Origin: Fibrobacter succinogenes
GTDB taxonomy: Bacteria; Fibrobacterota; Fibrobacteria; Fibrobacterales; Fibrobacteraceae
NCBI GenBank assembly: GCA_902762305.1
Contig: CACWNW010000015.1
Span: 1 to 49,728, forward strand
Length of the DNA: 49,728 nt
Reading direction: 5' to 3'
Positions 34,428 through 42,741 of the stretch are shown here, piece by piece; position 1 is the stretch's first letter; each line of letters begins with the position of its first letter. The notes beneath the pieces were generated by a model. That model worked only from the letters and a program-made list of their open reading frames with translations. It searched no databases and was not told where the DNA came from. The position numbers were made by a program, and so were the translations under genes.

Positions 34428-35393
34428 CTATTTCGCGCGGAACTGGAAGCCGAATTCGAACACGCGCGTATCGCCGGGCGGGATGACGATGAGACCGCGG
34501 TGGTGGTTCAGCGCGTCGGGTTCCGATGTCATGGGCTCGATGGCGATGCTCATGCGGTCGGGTGGCGTGTAAATCTGGATGGCGTTGTACTGTTCGTTGC
34601 CGGCTTTTTGCCAGATGTCGATGCGGCCGGCGCTGCCTTCGAGCGAGACCGTCGCGCGTCCGCTTTCACGGACGTCCTGTGCGAGACAGAAGCAGTCGTT
34701 GATGAATTCGTCGTTGATTTTGCGACCACCCACGAAGCGAGTGTCTTCCTTGAAGTTGCCGGTGGGGAGGTCGGCGCTGTCCAGGAGGGCGAGGTTCGTC
34801 TTGGGGAGCGTGAGGGTGAGGCCGTCGATTTTTTCGCCGAGCATAAAGTACGGGTGCCAGCCTTCGGAATACGGCATGTCTTTTTTGCCGGTGTTCTTGA
34901 CGCTGGAGGTCACGGTGACGGTTTCGCCGGTAAAGACGATGGTGTTGGTCGCGCGGAAGGGGAACGGGAACCCCGCGAAGGCGCCCGGCCAATCGCAGGT
35001 GAAAACGGCGGTGCAGCTTTCGCTATTGCTTTCGAAACTCTCGAATTTCCATTTCTGGTTTTGCAGGAATCCGTGCAGGGCGTGCGGGGCCCAACTTACG
35101 TTGTTGATTAGTTTGTATGTGCTGTCATTCCAAGAGAACTGCGCATAGGCGGTACGGCCGGGATACGGAGTGAGTCGGCAACCGGCATTCGTGTCGGGGC
35201 CCATCTTGAAAATGTCGTCGCCTTCGCGGTAGCCGAAGAGGAGGTCGAGGGGTTTGCTGCTCACGGGGACGCGCCAGGCGTTGAGGCCGCCACCGTAGCC
35301 CGAAAGGATTTCGAATTCGGCGCCGTCGTTGCGCCGGAGGACAAAGTTCTGAACCGTGCCGATAGGGCGGGAAATAATCGAGAAGTTGCTCAT
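34428..35393 (-). CDS. aldose 1-epimerase family protein
   Basis: 321 residues, no signal peptide, cytoplasmic. Galactose mutarotase-like beta-sandwich: GPDTNAGCRLTPYPGR, the catalytic-region His in HALHGFLQNQKW, SEGWHPYFMLG with its second His, and the C-terminal Glu-containing AIEPMTSEPDALN. It interconverts alpha and beta sugar anomers. Upstream of the mannanases on the same strand, it would suit sugars released by them, though the exact sugar is unknown. Confidence 0.88.
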   Translation of the reverse strand: MSNFSIISRPIGTVQNFVLRRNDGAEFEILSGYGGGLNAWRVPVSSKPLDLLFGYREGDDIFKMGPDTNAGCRLTPYPGRTAYAQFSWNDSTYKLINNVSWAPHALHGFLQNQKWKFESFESNSESCTAVFTCDWPGAFAGFPFPFRATNTIVFTGETVTVTSSVKNTGKKDMPYSEGWHPYFMLGEKIDGLTLTLPKTNLALLDSADLPTGNFKEDTRFVGGRKINDEFINDCFCLAQDVRESGRATVSLEGSAGRIDIWQKAGNEQYNAIQIYTPPDRMSIAIEPMTSEPDALNHHRGLIVIPPGDTRVFEFGFQFRAK

Positions 35394-35400
35394 GATGCTC

Positions 35401-35406
35401 AAGATA
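35401..35406 (-). promoter_or_regulatory. TATCTT -10-like element, leaderless start of the epimerase gene
   Basis: On the minus strand TATCTT is followed by GAGCATC (7 nt) and ATG 35393, with no ribosome binding site. Confidence 0.5.
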
Positions 35407-35571
35407 GAAAAAAAGTGGAGAAGGAGCTTTTCCGGTACATCCGAATGTGTATAAAGATGTTGTGAAATGCATGAAAAAGTCAAGTAGTTTAGAGCCATGT
35501 TTTAATTTTTTTTTGGCGATATGGAATCCTTTTTTCAATCTTTTTATGTTATATTCAAGAAGAGGTTTACA

Positions 35572-36015
35572 ATGAAAATAAAATCTGCAATCTTTTTTGC
35601 TGCTACATTGTTTAGCGTCATGGCAACTTACTCCTGTTCTGGTGATGCTAGCACAAACTGTTCGCCAGAAATTGCTAACAACGAGGTTCTTCTTCAGTTA
35701 GATTCGTTGTCGCCCTGTGCAACCAACGATCAACTGGACAGCATAGAAAATGTGGATACTCTTTTTATCGTTAGCAAAGATGGCAAGACTTCATTTGTAT
35801 TCCCTGCACAAATAAGTTGGAGCCGAGATTCCATAGAGTCTATTGGGGTAGAAAGCAGGGGCGACACTTTAGTAGCGAAACTTCTCATCAGGGAAAATAC
35901 GCCAGACATGCCGTTAGATTGTCCAGTTTGGGTATATTCCACTGTGAAGGGTTCTATCGACGAGCATTACGCGATTACACCCGTAGGCCCTGTACATACA
36001 CTAATAAAGAAGTGA
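35572..36015 (+). CDS. small lipoprotein of unknown function, AT-rich
   Basis: 147 residues. The start at ATG 35572 follows AGAGG (6-7 nt); a TATATT at 35550-35555 gives a leader of only about 10 nt. Lipoprotein signal with Cys at about 22 (ATYSC), then a short beta-rich domain with four further cysteines. Base composition is lower in GC than mnmE just downstream, hinting at a separate origin. No family recognised. Confidence 0.7.
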   Translation: MKIKSAIFFAATLFSVMATYSCSGDASTNCSPEIANNEVLLQLDSLSPCATNDQLDSIENVDTLFIVSKDGKTSFVFPAQISWSRDSIESIGVESRGDTLVAKLLIRENTPDMPLDCPVWVYSTVKGSIDEHYAITPVGPVHTLIKK

Positions 36016-36052
36016 CAAAAGAAAAACCGACAAGCCTGGGATTCCTATTTAC

Positions 36053-36058
36053 TATTTT
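36053..36058 (+). promoter_or_regulatory. TATTTT -10-like element, leaderless start of mnmE
   Basis: TATTTT is followed by TAAGGC (6 nt) and ATG 36065. Only a weak AAGG could serve as ribosome binding site, and it is too close to the start. Confidence 0.45.
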
Positions 36059-36064
36059 TAAGGC

Positions 36065-37426
36065 ATGGATTCCCAGACGATTGTTGCGCCGATGACGCCT
36101 GCGGGCGTCAGTGCCGTTGCCGCCGTCCGCGTGAGCGGGCCGGAGGTTCGTGCCGTGGTTCGGCGCTTGTTCGGCGATAAGCATGCTGCGGCACTTGAGC
36201 CGCGCAAGGCAAGTCTCGGGACCGCGCGCGACCCGCAGACAGGCAAGGTCATCGATAGCCTTCTGTACCTGTTTTTCGAAGGCCCGAATTCCTACACCGG
36301 CGAAGACGTGCTGGAACTCTACCCGCACGGGAACCCGCTTATTGTGCGCGACCTGCTGCAGGCGATCCGCGGTATCGAGGGTGTGCGCCTTGCGGAACCG
36401 GGTGAGTTTACGCGCCGTGCCTTCCTGAACGGCAAGATGGACTTGACTCAGGCGGAATCTGTGGCCGACGTGATCCACAGCGCGAACCGTGCGGAACTCG
36501 AGAATGCGCATCGCCTGCTTTCGGGGGCGCTCTCGAAAAAGATTGCGACGCTCGCCGCGCAGGTGAAGGATATCTCGGCACGCCTCGAACTCGATGTGGA
36601 CTTTGCCGAAGAAGAGGCCGACCCGGATTTCGCGGGTTGGGAAACGCGATTCGTTTCGGTCCGTGAATCCATCCAGCAGATTTTGAACAGCTTCCACGGG
36701 AAGGCTTCCTTGAGCAGGCTCCCGCTGGCAGTACTCTACGGTGCGCCCAACGCGGGCAAGTCGAGCCTCGTGAACGCCCTCCTGGGCGAAGACCGCGTGC
36801 TCGTGAGCAACGTGCCGGGCACGACGCGCGACTTTGTGGAAGTGCGCCTGTTCCTCCCCGGTGGGGAAGTCCGCCTCGTCGATACGGCGGGTATCGCGGA
36901 CCGTGCGACCGACGAACTCGATGCGCTCAGCATGAAGAAGAGCAAGGAAATTCTCGAGGAAGCGGACTTGAAGATTCTCGTGGTGGACTCACTTGCCCCT
37001 GCGGGGTTGCGGAGTGACGAGGGTGACAATGATGCCGACGTGGTCGTTTATTCCAAGTCCGATCTTCGCGACCCGAATGCGACGCCCGCAACCGGCGCAT
37101 CCCCGATTCCCGATAGCGGACTGAGGGCTTCTTCAAAAACGGGCGAGGGCCTCGCGGAACTTCGACAGGCGATGAACGCCTCCCTGTTCAAGCAAACTGC
37201 GGACGCAGAAGATCTCTGGATTACGAGCGAGCGCGAAAAGGCCTGCCTCGAAGATGCCCTCGCGGGTGTCGATCGTGCTCTTGATCTGCTCAGGAACAAT
37301 CCGGCCGTGGAACTGCTCGCCTTCGAGATGCAGGTGGTGCGCCGCGCCCTCCAGAGTATAACGGGCGAGATTTCGTCCGAAGACATTTTACAATCCATAT
37401 TCGCGGGGTTCTGCATTGGAAAGTAG
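36065..37426 (+). CDS. mnmE: tRNA uridine-5-carboxymethylaminomethyl(34) GTPase
   Basis: 453 residues; works with MnmG to modify wobble uridine of tRNA. The N-terminal folate-binding domain starts IVAPMTPAGVSAVAAVRVSG. The G domain has G1 GAPNAGKSS (about 226), G2-region VPGTTRD, G3 DTAGI and a YSKSD G4. The C-terminal FCIGK is the family's terminal cysteine motif. Length is normal. The next gene starts one base after the stop. Confidence 0.96.
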   Translation: MDSQTIVAPMTPAGVSAVAAVRVSGPEVRAVVRRLFGDKHAAALEPRKASLGTARDPQTGKVIDSLLYLFFEGPNSYTGEDVLELYPHGNPLIVRDLLQAIRGIEGVRLAEPGEFTRRAFLNGKMDLTQAESVADVIHSANRAELENAHRLLSGALSKKIATLAAQVKDISARLELDVDFAEEEADPDFAGWETRFVSVRESIQQILNSFHGKASLSRLPLAVLYGAPNAGKSSLVNALLGEDRVLVSNVPGTTRDFVEVRLFLPGGEVRLVDTAGIADRATDELDALSMKKSKEILEEADLKILVVDSLAPAGLRSDEGDNDADVVVYSKSDLRDPNATPATGASPIPDSGLRASSKTGEGLAELRQAMNASLFKQTADAEDLWITSEREKACLEDALAGVDRALDLLRNNPAVELLAFEMQVVRRALQSITGEISSEDILQSIFAGFCIGK

Positions 37427-37427
37427 C

Positions 37428-38279
37428 ATGCTCAGTGTAATTGGCGTCCTGATGGGCGTCTTTGCCTTCGGGACATACATGGTCCCGCTCAAGAAATACC
37501 CGAACTATTCTTCGTGGGCGTTCCTCGCGGTGATGTCGGTGGGTGCGCTAGTTTGTTCGTCGGTTATCGCCTGCGTTACGGGACAGTTCAACCTGCAGCC
37601 GGTGGGTGTCCTTTGCGGGCTCCTCTGGGTTATTGGCGGAGCGCTCTGCTTCTGGGCGGTGCAGGCCGAGGCCGACCTCGCCGGCACGGGGCTGCGTTCC
37701 ATGAGCGTGAGCATACTGCTCTCGTTTATCACGGGAGTCACGCTGTTCGCCGAACATACGCTCCTCTACTTCTCGATTCCCGCCATCGCGTGTATGCTCG
37801 TGGGTATCTGGATTCCGGCGGGCCGCGTAAAGCACCTCTGGAAAAACTGGCGCTCGCTCCTTTCGGGTGTGGTATTCGGCTCGTACCTGATTCCGTACAA
37901 GCTCAGCAACCTCGGGGATATGGAATTTCTGTTCCCGTTCTCGGTGGGCGTTTGCGTGGGCAGCGTTGCCCTTTTTGCCGTCCTCACGCTCAAGCGCGGT
38001 AAACGCTACGACATGCCGGTTGTCCCGACTTTTTTCTCTTTCGGTGCGGGCGCGCTCTGGATGCTCGGTACGCTCGCCATCTTCTGGGCCATCGCTGACG
38101 ACGGCATGTTCGGTTATGCGGTGGGTTACCCGCTCCTGCAGCTCAACCTTGTGGTGAACCAGCTGTGGGGCGTGTTCGCCTTCGGAGAATACGCGACCCG
38201 CACGGAACGCATAAAGCTTGCCGTGTCGACTGTAGTAATTCTTTCGGGAGCCGTGCTGCTTACGCTTTCAAAGATGTAA
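37428..38279 (+). CDS. DMT-superfamily GRP-type sugar transporter-like permease
   Basis: 283 residues, about ten transmembrane helices arranged as two five-helix halves (first half ends at about WIPAGRVKHLWKNW). It looks like the glucose/ribose porter (GRP/RhaT) branch: FGTYMVPLKK near the N-terminus and the matching FGSYLIPYKL in the second half. Probably imports a sugar, possibly one released from plant polysaccharide. It follows mnmE with one base between, and its 3' end overlaps the convergent gene by 20 bp. Confidence 0.78.
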   Translation: MLSVIGVLMGVFAFGTYMVPLKKYPNYSSWAFLAVMSVGALVCSSVIACVTGQFNLQPVGVLCGLLWVIGGALCFWAVQAEADLAGTGLRSMSVSILLSFITGVTLFAEHTLLYFSIPAIACMLVGIWIPAGRVKHLWKNWRSLLSGVVFGSYLIPYKLSNLGDMEFLFPFSVGVCVGSVALFAVLTLKRGKRYDMPVVPTFFSFGAGALWMLGTLAIFWAIADDGMFGYAVGYPLLQLNLVVNQLWGVFAFGEYATRTERIKLAVSTVVILSGAVLLTLSKM

Positions 38280-39171
38280 TTTCCGTCTCGATCTGTTCGG
38301 CGGATTTCGTGTCTTCGTTGTAGATGGCGCTAATCTTCTTGCAGCTCAGTTCGAGCACCTTGCGGCCGAACTTGTTGTCGCTCTGCTCGCGGAGGATGCG
38401 CAGGGAGGCGTCAATCCTTTTGACATCCAGCTGCGAAGGGTAGCTCTTCATGAAGTCGTAGAACAGCTTGATCTGCCTGTCGTATTCCTCGTCGTTTTCG
38501 CAGGCGAGCAGGAAGGGGATGACTTTCACGTTCAGGAGGTTGCTCAGGTCGCCTACGAAAGTGTTGAGCGATGCGCCCTCGGGGAAAAGTTCCACCGTGT
38601 CCTTCATGATGTCGTCGTTGTCCAGGAACTCGCCGTTCTCGAACTGCGAGAGCATCTCGTTCAGGAGTTCCATCTCGAGTTTTTTCGTCTGCTCGCGGTA
38701 ACGCGCCTGGTAGTAGATGGGGAGCGTCGTGAGGCAGAAGTGGGCCTGGTTCGCACCGATGAATTCACCGACGTAGTAGATGTCGGCGTCTTCGTTGAGG
38801 ATGTCCTCTTCTCTCGAAAAATTGCCGATGCGTGCCGGGATGGGAATGACTTCCATGGTGGAAAGTTCGTGCAGGCGGTCGCGCAGGGTATCCACGTCGA
38901 AGTTCTCGGGCATTTCGACACCGTTCTCCTGCATGGATTCGATAAGGTCGTTGAGTTTCTCGTCGACGATTTTCTTCTTCTGGTTGCGCGACGGTACAGT
39001 CGGATTGAACGTGCGGAAATCCCCCTCGAGGACGAGCAGGCCGTTCTTTATCATGTCGTCGAACGGGGAATTGTCGTCATCGGTGTCGGGAGTAGGCAGA
39101 ATCTTCGCGTAGGCAATCATCCTGCCGCAAAGTTTTTCGTCGTCACCTTTTTTCTGTTCAATACCGAGCAT
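38260..39171 (-). CDS. cytoplasmic protein of unknown function
   Basis: 303 residues, no signal peptide or membrane helix, acidic, mostly helical in the second half (KLEMELLNEMLSQFEN, QIKLFYDFMKSYPSQLDVKRIDASLRIL). No family is recognised. Start ATG 39171 is set by a TATATT element 6 nt upstream; an in-frame longer reading would run through that element. Its last 20 bp overlap the end of the convergent permease gene. Confidence 0.72.
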   Translation of the reverse strand: MLGIEQKKGDDEKLCGRMIAYAKILPTPDTDDDNSPFDDMIKNGLLVLEGDFRTFNPTVPSRNQKKKIVDEKLNDLIESMQENGVEMPENFDVDTLRDRLHELSTMEVIPIPARIGNFSREEDILNEDADIYYVGEFIGANQAHFCLTTLPIYYQARYREQTKKLEMELLNEMLSQFENGEFLDNDDIMKDTVELFPEGASLNTFVGDLSNLLNVKVIPFLLACENDEEYDRQIKLFYDFMKSYPSQLDVKRIDASLRILREQSDNKFGRKVLELSCKKISAIYNEDTKSAEQIETEITSLKA

Positions 39172-39177
39172 GACAAC

Positions 39178-39183
39178 AATATA
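39178..39183 (-). promoter_or_regulatory. TATATT -10-like element, leaderless start
   Basis: On the minus strand TATATT is followed by GTTGTC (6 nt) and ATG 39171, with no ribosome binding site. Confidence 0.5.
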
Positions 39184-39260
39184 GAAAATAGTCATTAGTC
39201 ATTGGTCATTAGTTGCTGGTTATTATTCATTTCACATTCCACATACCACATTTCACATTA
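39183..39260. repeat. CACATT-type dispersed repeat, copy 2
   Basis: Repeats of TCATTAGTCATTGGTCATTAG followed by CATTTCACATTCCACATACC-like units fill the divergent intergenic space. The CACATT part recurs at 14539 and, inside a gene, at 39592. Confidence 0.55.
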
Positions 39261-39262
39261 TC

Positions 39263-39268
39263 TATCTT
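39263..39268 (+). promoter_or_regulatory. TATCTT -10-like element, leaderless start
   Basis: TATCTT is followed by TTCCCTT (7 nt) and ATG 39276, with no ribosome binding site. Confidence 0.5.
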
Positions 39269-39275
39269 TTCCCTT

Positions 39276-40112
39276 ATGGATGCTTCGACCTGGCAAAAGA
39301 TTCTCGACCTGTGCAACAGGCTTTCGCATGTGACGTACGAAAACCTCACGAAAATTATACGCCTTGAATCTACGGGAAGCGCCACCGCGGCGCGCAACCT
39401 TGACGACAGCGACCAGAACAATGTCGATAGCTGGATGGGCGGCGGCACGTGTTTCAGCATGACGTGGCACCTGTACCAGAGCCTGCGCGACATGGGGCTA
39501 AACCCGCGGCTCGTGATGGGCCACAAGCGCAAGGAAAGGAACATTCACTGCGCACTGGTATTGCCCGACGAGACTGCGGAACCCTCTTCTCTCATTTCTC
39601 ATTCCACATCGCACATTTCACATCTCTCTTCCAAAGAGTTCCTCTTCGATCCCGGCTACCTCATCTTCGACCCGCTCCCGATACCGCTCCCGAAGCCCTT
39701 CGGTGCGGGGGAGGCGCTCTTCCCGCTGGTGCCGAACAGCGTGCGTCTCGTGCGGCCCGACATGGATTCCATGGAACTCTGGACCGGCGGTGCCATCCGC
39801 GGGGACGGCTCGATTTCTTCGCCTATGAAGTTGCGTTTCGAATACCCGGTGACAGGCGTGAGCATCGAGGAATTCAAGCAGCATTGGTCCGAAAGTTTCT
39901 ACCGCGAGATGATGACCTACCCGGTGCTGAACCGCCTAGACCGCGAGCGCGGCGTGCAGTATTATTACCAGAAGGGCAACCTCGTGACCCGCGATGCGAA
40001 CGGGAGCCGCATGGAACGCATTGCCGAACCCGAAAGGGTAGGGAAATTGAGCGAAATTTTCGGTCTTTCGCCCGAACTTGTGTTCAAGGCGCTCGGAATA
40101 CTCTCGAAGTAG
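39276..40112 (+). CDS. arylamine N-acetyltransferase/transglutaminase-like protein with a repeat-derived insertion
   Basis: 278 residues, cytoplasmic. The candidate Cys-His-Asp triad is spread as in arylamine N-acetyltransferases: Cys in GGGTCFSM (about 61), His in NIHCALVL (about 91) and Asp in FLFDPGY (about 127). Such enzymes move acyl groups from CoA to amines, or act as related cysteine transferases. Residues about 106-121, between the His and Asp segments, are encoded by a CACATT dispersed repeat kept in frame. Family assignment is moderate; the C-terminal 100 residues are unassigned. Confidence 0.65.
   Translation: MDASTWQKILDLCNRLSHVTYENLTKIIRLESTGSATAARNLDDSDQNNVDSWMGGGTCFSMTWHLYQSLRDMGLNPRLVMGHKRKERNIHCALVLPDETAEPSSLISHSTSHISHLSSKEFLFDPGYLIFDPLPIPLPKPFGAGEALFPLVPNSVRLVRPDMDSMELWTGGAIRGDGSISSPMKLRFEYPVTGVSIEEFKQHWSESFYREMMTYPVLNRLDRERGVQYYYQKGNLVTRDANGSRMERIAEPERVGKLSEIFGLSPELVFKALGILSK
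39592..39632. repeat. CACATT-type dispersed repeat, copy 3, inside a coding region
   Basis: TCATTTCTCATTCCACATCG followed by CACATTTCACAT matches the intergenic copies at 39183 and 14539. It encodes the Ser/His-rich run ISHSTSHISHLSS. Confidence 0.6.
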
Positions 40113-40130
40113 CCCTGCGGGCCCTTTTTT
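40112..40130 (+). terminator. short terminator hairpin
   Basis: GCCC-TGC-GGGC followed by CC and six T directly overlaps the end of the preceding gene. The stem is only 4 bp. Confidence 0.5.
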
Positions 40131-40164
40131 ATATATATTAGGAGAAAACCAAAGGAGTATCCTC

Positions 40165-40650
40165 ATGAAAAAGATTCTGGCCGTTTTCGCCGTTCTCGCA
40201 TCCGCCGCACTCATCGCCTGCGGGCCCTCCAAACTTGAAATCCAGGAAATGTCTTCTACTTGCGATGTTTCTATCGAGGTGGGCAAGGTGCTCGACGACA
40301 CCATCAGCCTCTATGTGGGCAACATGTTCTTCTTGAATGCGAAGCAGACTGTGAACGAGGAACTCTTCCCGCTTTCGGCGAGCATCCGTGACCCGATGAA
40401 CATCGACGTGAAGGGCCGTACCGACGTGATTGCCTCCGGCGCCGACTTTATCAGCTACCTCCGCCGTACAGCGCCCAATGCAGTGACCTTCGGCATCGTG
40501 GTGAATTCTGCCGCGAAGAACGAAATCGGCTTTGACGAGACGAAGACGGTCAATCGCCTGGTCGAAGTACTCAAGACCCTCGAGGGCGGCTCCGTCATCC
40601 TCTTCCATGAGAAGGATGGCCAGCTGACAGATGCGAAGAAGTTGTTCTAG
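40165..40650 (+). CDS. small lipoprotein of unknown function
   Basis: 161 residues. AAAGGAG (40151-40157) lies 7 nt before ATG. Lipoprotein signal (SAALIAC, Cys at about 18), then an alpha/beta domain with NMFFLNAKQTVNEELFPLSASIRD and SVILFHEKDGQLTDAKKLF. A TATATT at 40134-40139 gives a leader of about 20 nt. The family is not recognised; the next gene has its own promoter 40 nt downstream. Confidence 0.75.
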   Translation: MKKILAVFAVLASAALIACGPSKLEIQEMSSTCDVSIEVGKVLDDTISLYVGNMFFLNAKQTVNEELFPLSASIRDPMNIDVKGRTDVIASGADFISYLRRTAPNAVTFGIVVNSAAKNEIGFDETKTVNRLVEVLKTLEGGSVILFHEKDGQLTDAKKLF

Positions 40651-40692
40651 CAGAAAAAACAAAAAAAAGTGTTCTGTTAAAAAAAATTTGTG

Positions 40693-40734
40693 TATATTGG
40701 TAAACACGGTTGTGAATGTTTCATGACCGTGTTT
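40693..40734 (+). promoter_or_regulatory. promoter plus 5'-terminal hairpin of the fibro-slime gene
   Basis: TATATT at 40693-40698 would start transcription near 40704. AAACACGGT (40702-40710) and ACCGTGTTT (40726-40734) form a perfect 9-bp stem with a 15-nt loop at the very 5' end of the mRNA. It ends 2 nt before the AGGAGG ribosome binding site (40737-40742). Confidence 0.55.
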
Positions 40735-40746
40735 TAGGAGGGATAT

Positions 40747-42741
40747 ATGAAGATCAATTATTGGTCTTGTGCCGCCATTGCACTTTTGAGCATGCAGGTG
40801 GCGTTTTCAGCGGAAAATTCCAAAAAAATCTATGTCTTGCTTCCCGATGAAGGTGAGTGGCAATCGAGTGAATTGATGGTCAAATACACCGGGGAGAACG
40901 GAAAAAAGCAGTCTGTCGCCATGCTTCCGTCATCGGAACATTGTGGCTGGGTCTATGCAGATTTCGAGAAAGCGCCGAATGATGCCATTTTCTACCTGAA
41001 AAATGACACCACGTACCAGATCGGCGTTAATGGTCTGTGGGAAAACAGTGATACGGCGTCTCCCATAGACCTTCAATTGGTTTACGAGTCGTACTTGAGC
41101 GATAACCTGTTCTTTATTCCCGACCCTGGTCTATGGCCTGACACTAGCAAGGGGTGGTATATGGATTTCCCCGATGTTCTCGGTTCATGCTCCTATGTCT
41201 TGGGAACGCTCCTCTACGATACGGATATGGATCTCAATCCCGTGTTTTCGGATGGCTACAGCGTTGATCCCGAAGACCCCTACAGGTCATGCGTGGGCAT
41301 TCAGCCGGGTATTGTGAACGTTGACCTCGGTGCAGACAACAAGCCGGTATTCTCGGGGAGCGCTGTCGCCAAAGAGTGCTTCGGCGACGAAAAGAATTTC
41401 AATACGCTTTTCAACTACACCAAGGACGTAAACGAGGTCCAGTGCTACGACATGCCGTTCCGCCACTATGGTACGGATTCCCGCTGGATATTCAATTCCG
41501 ACTCGATGGTTACGAACGAGCTTGTCGGTGGGTTCTCTCCGCTTGAAGAATCTTCCGATTCTACTGTAGTCACGCTGAACGGCGTGAAGTTGGGACCGCT
41601 GTCTACTGCCAGAAAACCGCGCCCGGCTTCGGGACCTATTCTCGTCAATGACAAGGAAGCTATCGGTACGGACCTGGACCTTTACTGCAAAACGTTCGCC
41701 TATGCCGCAGGCAAGAATTGCCAAGGCTTGTTTGCTGATGCTAGCGAATTTACGAATCCCGATCTTTGGTGCTGGGGCAGCTACTGCGATCCTGAATTCA
41801 AACGCTGGGGGGTCGATGGCGAAATTTCCGTGAAAGAAACGCGTAACCAGCATTTCTGCGGTCAAACGCACGCAACGTTCACCTATTTAGAAGATCAGGT
41901 ATTCGATTTCCGCAGCGAAGACGATTTGTGGGTGTTTGTGAACAAGAAGCTTGCCGTGGATAACGGTGGCCTGCACCTCCCTGCGCCTGGCCATGTCGTG
42001 CTCAAGGAACTGAACAAGACCTACGGCGAAGGGTTCCTCGTTCCCGGACGTGATTATCCGCTGGATATCTTCTTCTGCAGCCGCCGTACGGGCATGTCGA
42101 ATCTTATCATTAAGACCAATGCGTTTGTCAAGAGCAGTGTCGGTGTTGATTTTTCGATGAAACAGAATGACGACGGTTCGCTTACGTTTGACATTTGTGA
42201 AAAACGTAGCTCCGGCGCCACCTGTTCCGACTTGTTGGTCGACTCGGTTGCCTGTAACGAAGAAATCGTTGGCGATATCAAGTATTCCATCGTCAAGCGT
42301 ACTATGGATCCGGTCCCTGACTGCGAACAATGCGCGGATTTGCCCACGGGGCAAATCAGTTTTGGCGGCATCGACCTTACCAATCCGAAGGTACCCAGGG
42401 TCTCGGTGGATAAGATTGTGGGGCTGGCTCCGGGCGAATATCGGTTGCTCTTTACAATTGACCAAAAGATGGCTTACTACACGTTCAGGATTGTGGGGCC
42501 GGAAGCTATTGCGGCACGTGTAACGCCGAAAACTGGTTTCACCGTCAGTGTGGTGGGGCCACGTCAGCTTTCCATCGTGTCGTCGGGAACGTCCGCGAAG
42601 ATGTATGCAGTCATGGACCTGCAGGGCCGTGTCGTGCGTCAGGGTGCCATTGCCGGTGCCGAGACCCTCGTGTCGTCGCTCCTTCCGGGATCGTACATCG
42701 TGAAGGTTGGCGCCGAAACCCGCCGCGTGAACATCCGGTAG
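40747..42741 (+). CDS. fibro-slime domain surface protein
   Basis: 664 residues. Signal peptide (ALLSMQVAFSA), an N-terminal beta domain (24-115), then the fibro-slime domain (about 120-460) known from Fibrobacter adhesion-type proteins, with its hallmark DDLWVFVNKKLAVDNGGLH (about 391-409) and YPLDIFFCSRRTGMSNLIIKT. A terminal module ends the protein (YAVMDLQGRVVRQG...YIVKVGAETRRVNIR). Many cysteines suggest disulfides outside the cell. Probable role: attachment to plant fibre. The stop abuts the convergent MATE stop with no spacer. Confidence 0.9.
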   Translation: MKINYWSCAAIALLSMQVAFSAENSKKIYVLLPDEGEWQSSELMVKYTGENGKKQSVAMLPSSEHCGWVYADFEKAPNDAIFYLKNDTTYQIGVNGLWENSDTASPIDLQLVYESYLSDNLFFIPDPGLWPDTSKGWYMDFPDVLGSCSYVLGTLLYDTDMDLNPVFSDGYSVDPEDPYRSCVGIQPGIVNVDLGADNKPVFSGSAVAKECFGDEKNFNTLFNYTKDVNEVQCYDMPFRHYGTDSRWIFNSDSMVTNELVGGFSPLEESSDSTVVTLNGVKLGPLSTARKPRPASGPILVNDKEAIGTDLDLYCKTFAYAAGKNCQGLFADASEFTNPDLWCWGSYCDPEFKRWGVDGEISVKETRNQHFCGQTHATFTYLEDQVFDFRSEDDLWVFVNKKLAVDNGGLHLPAPGHVVLKELNKTYGEGFLVPGRDYPLDIFFCSRRTGMSNLIIKTNAFVKSSVGVDFSMKQNDDGSLTFDICEKRSSGATCSDLLVDSVACNEEIVGDIKYSIVKRTMDPVPDCEQCADLPTGQISFGGIDLTNPKVPRVSVDKIVGLAPGEYRLLFTIDQKMAYYTFRIVGPEAIAARVTPKTGFTVSVVGPRQLSIVSSGTSAKMYAVMDLQGRVVRQGAIAGAETLVSSLLPGSYIVKVGAETRRVNIR

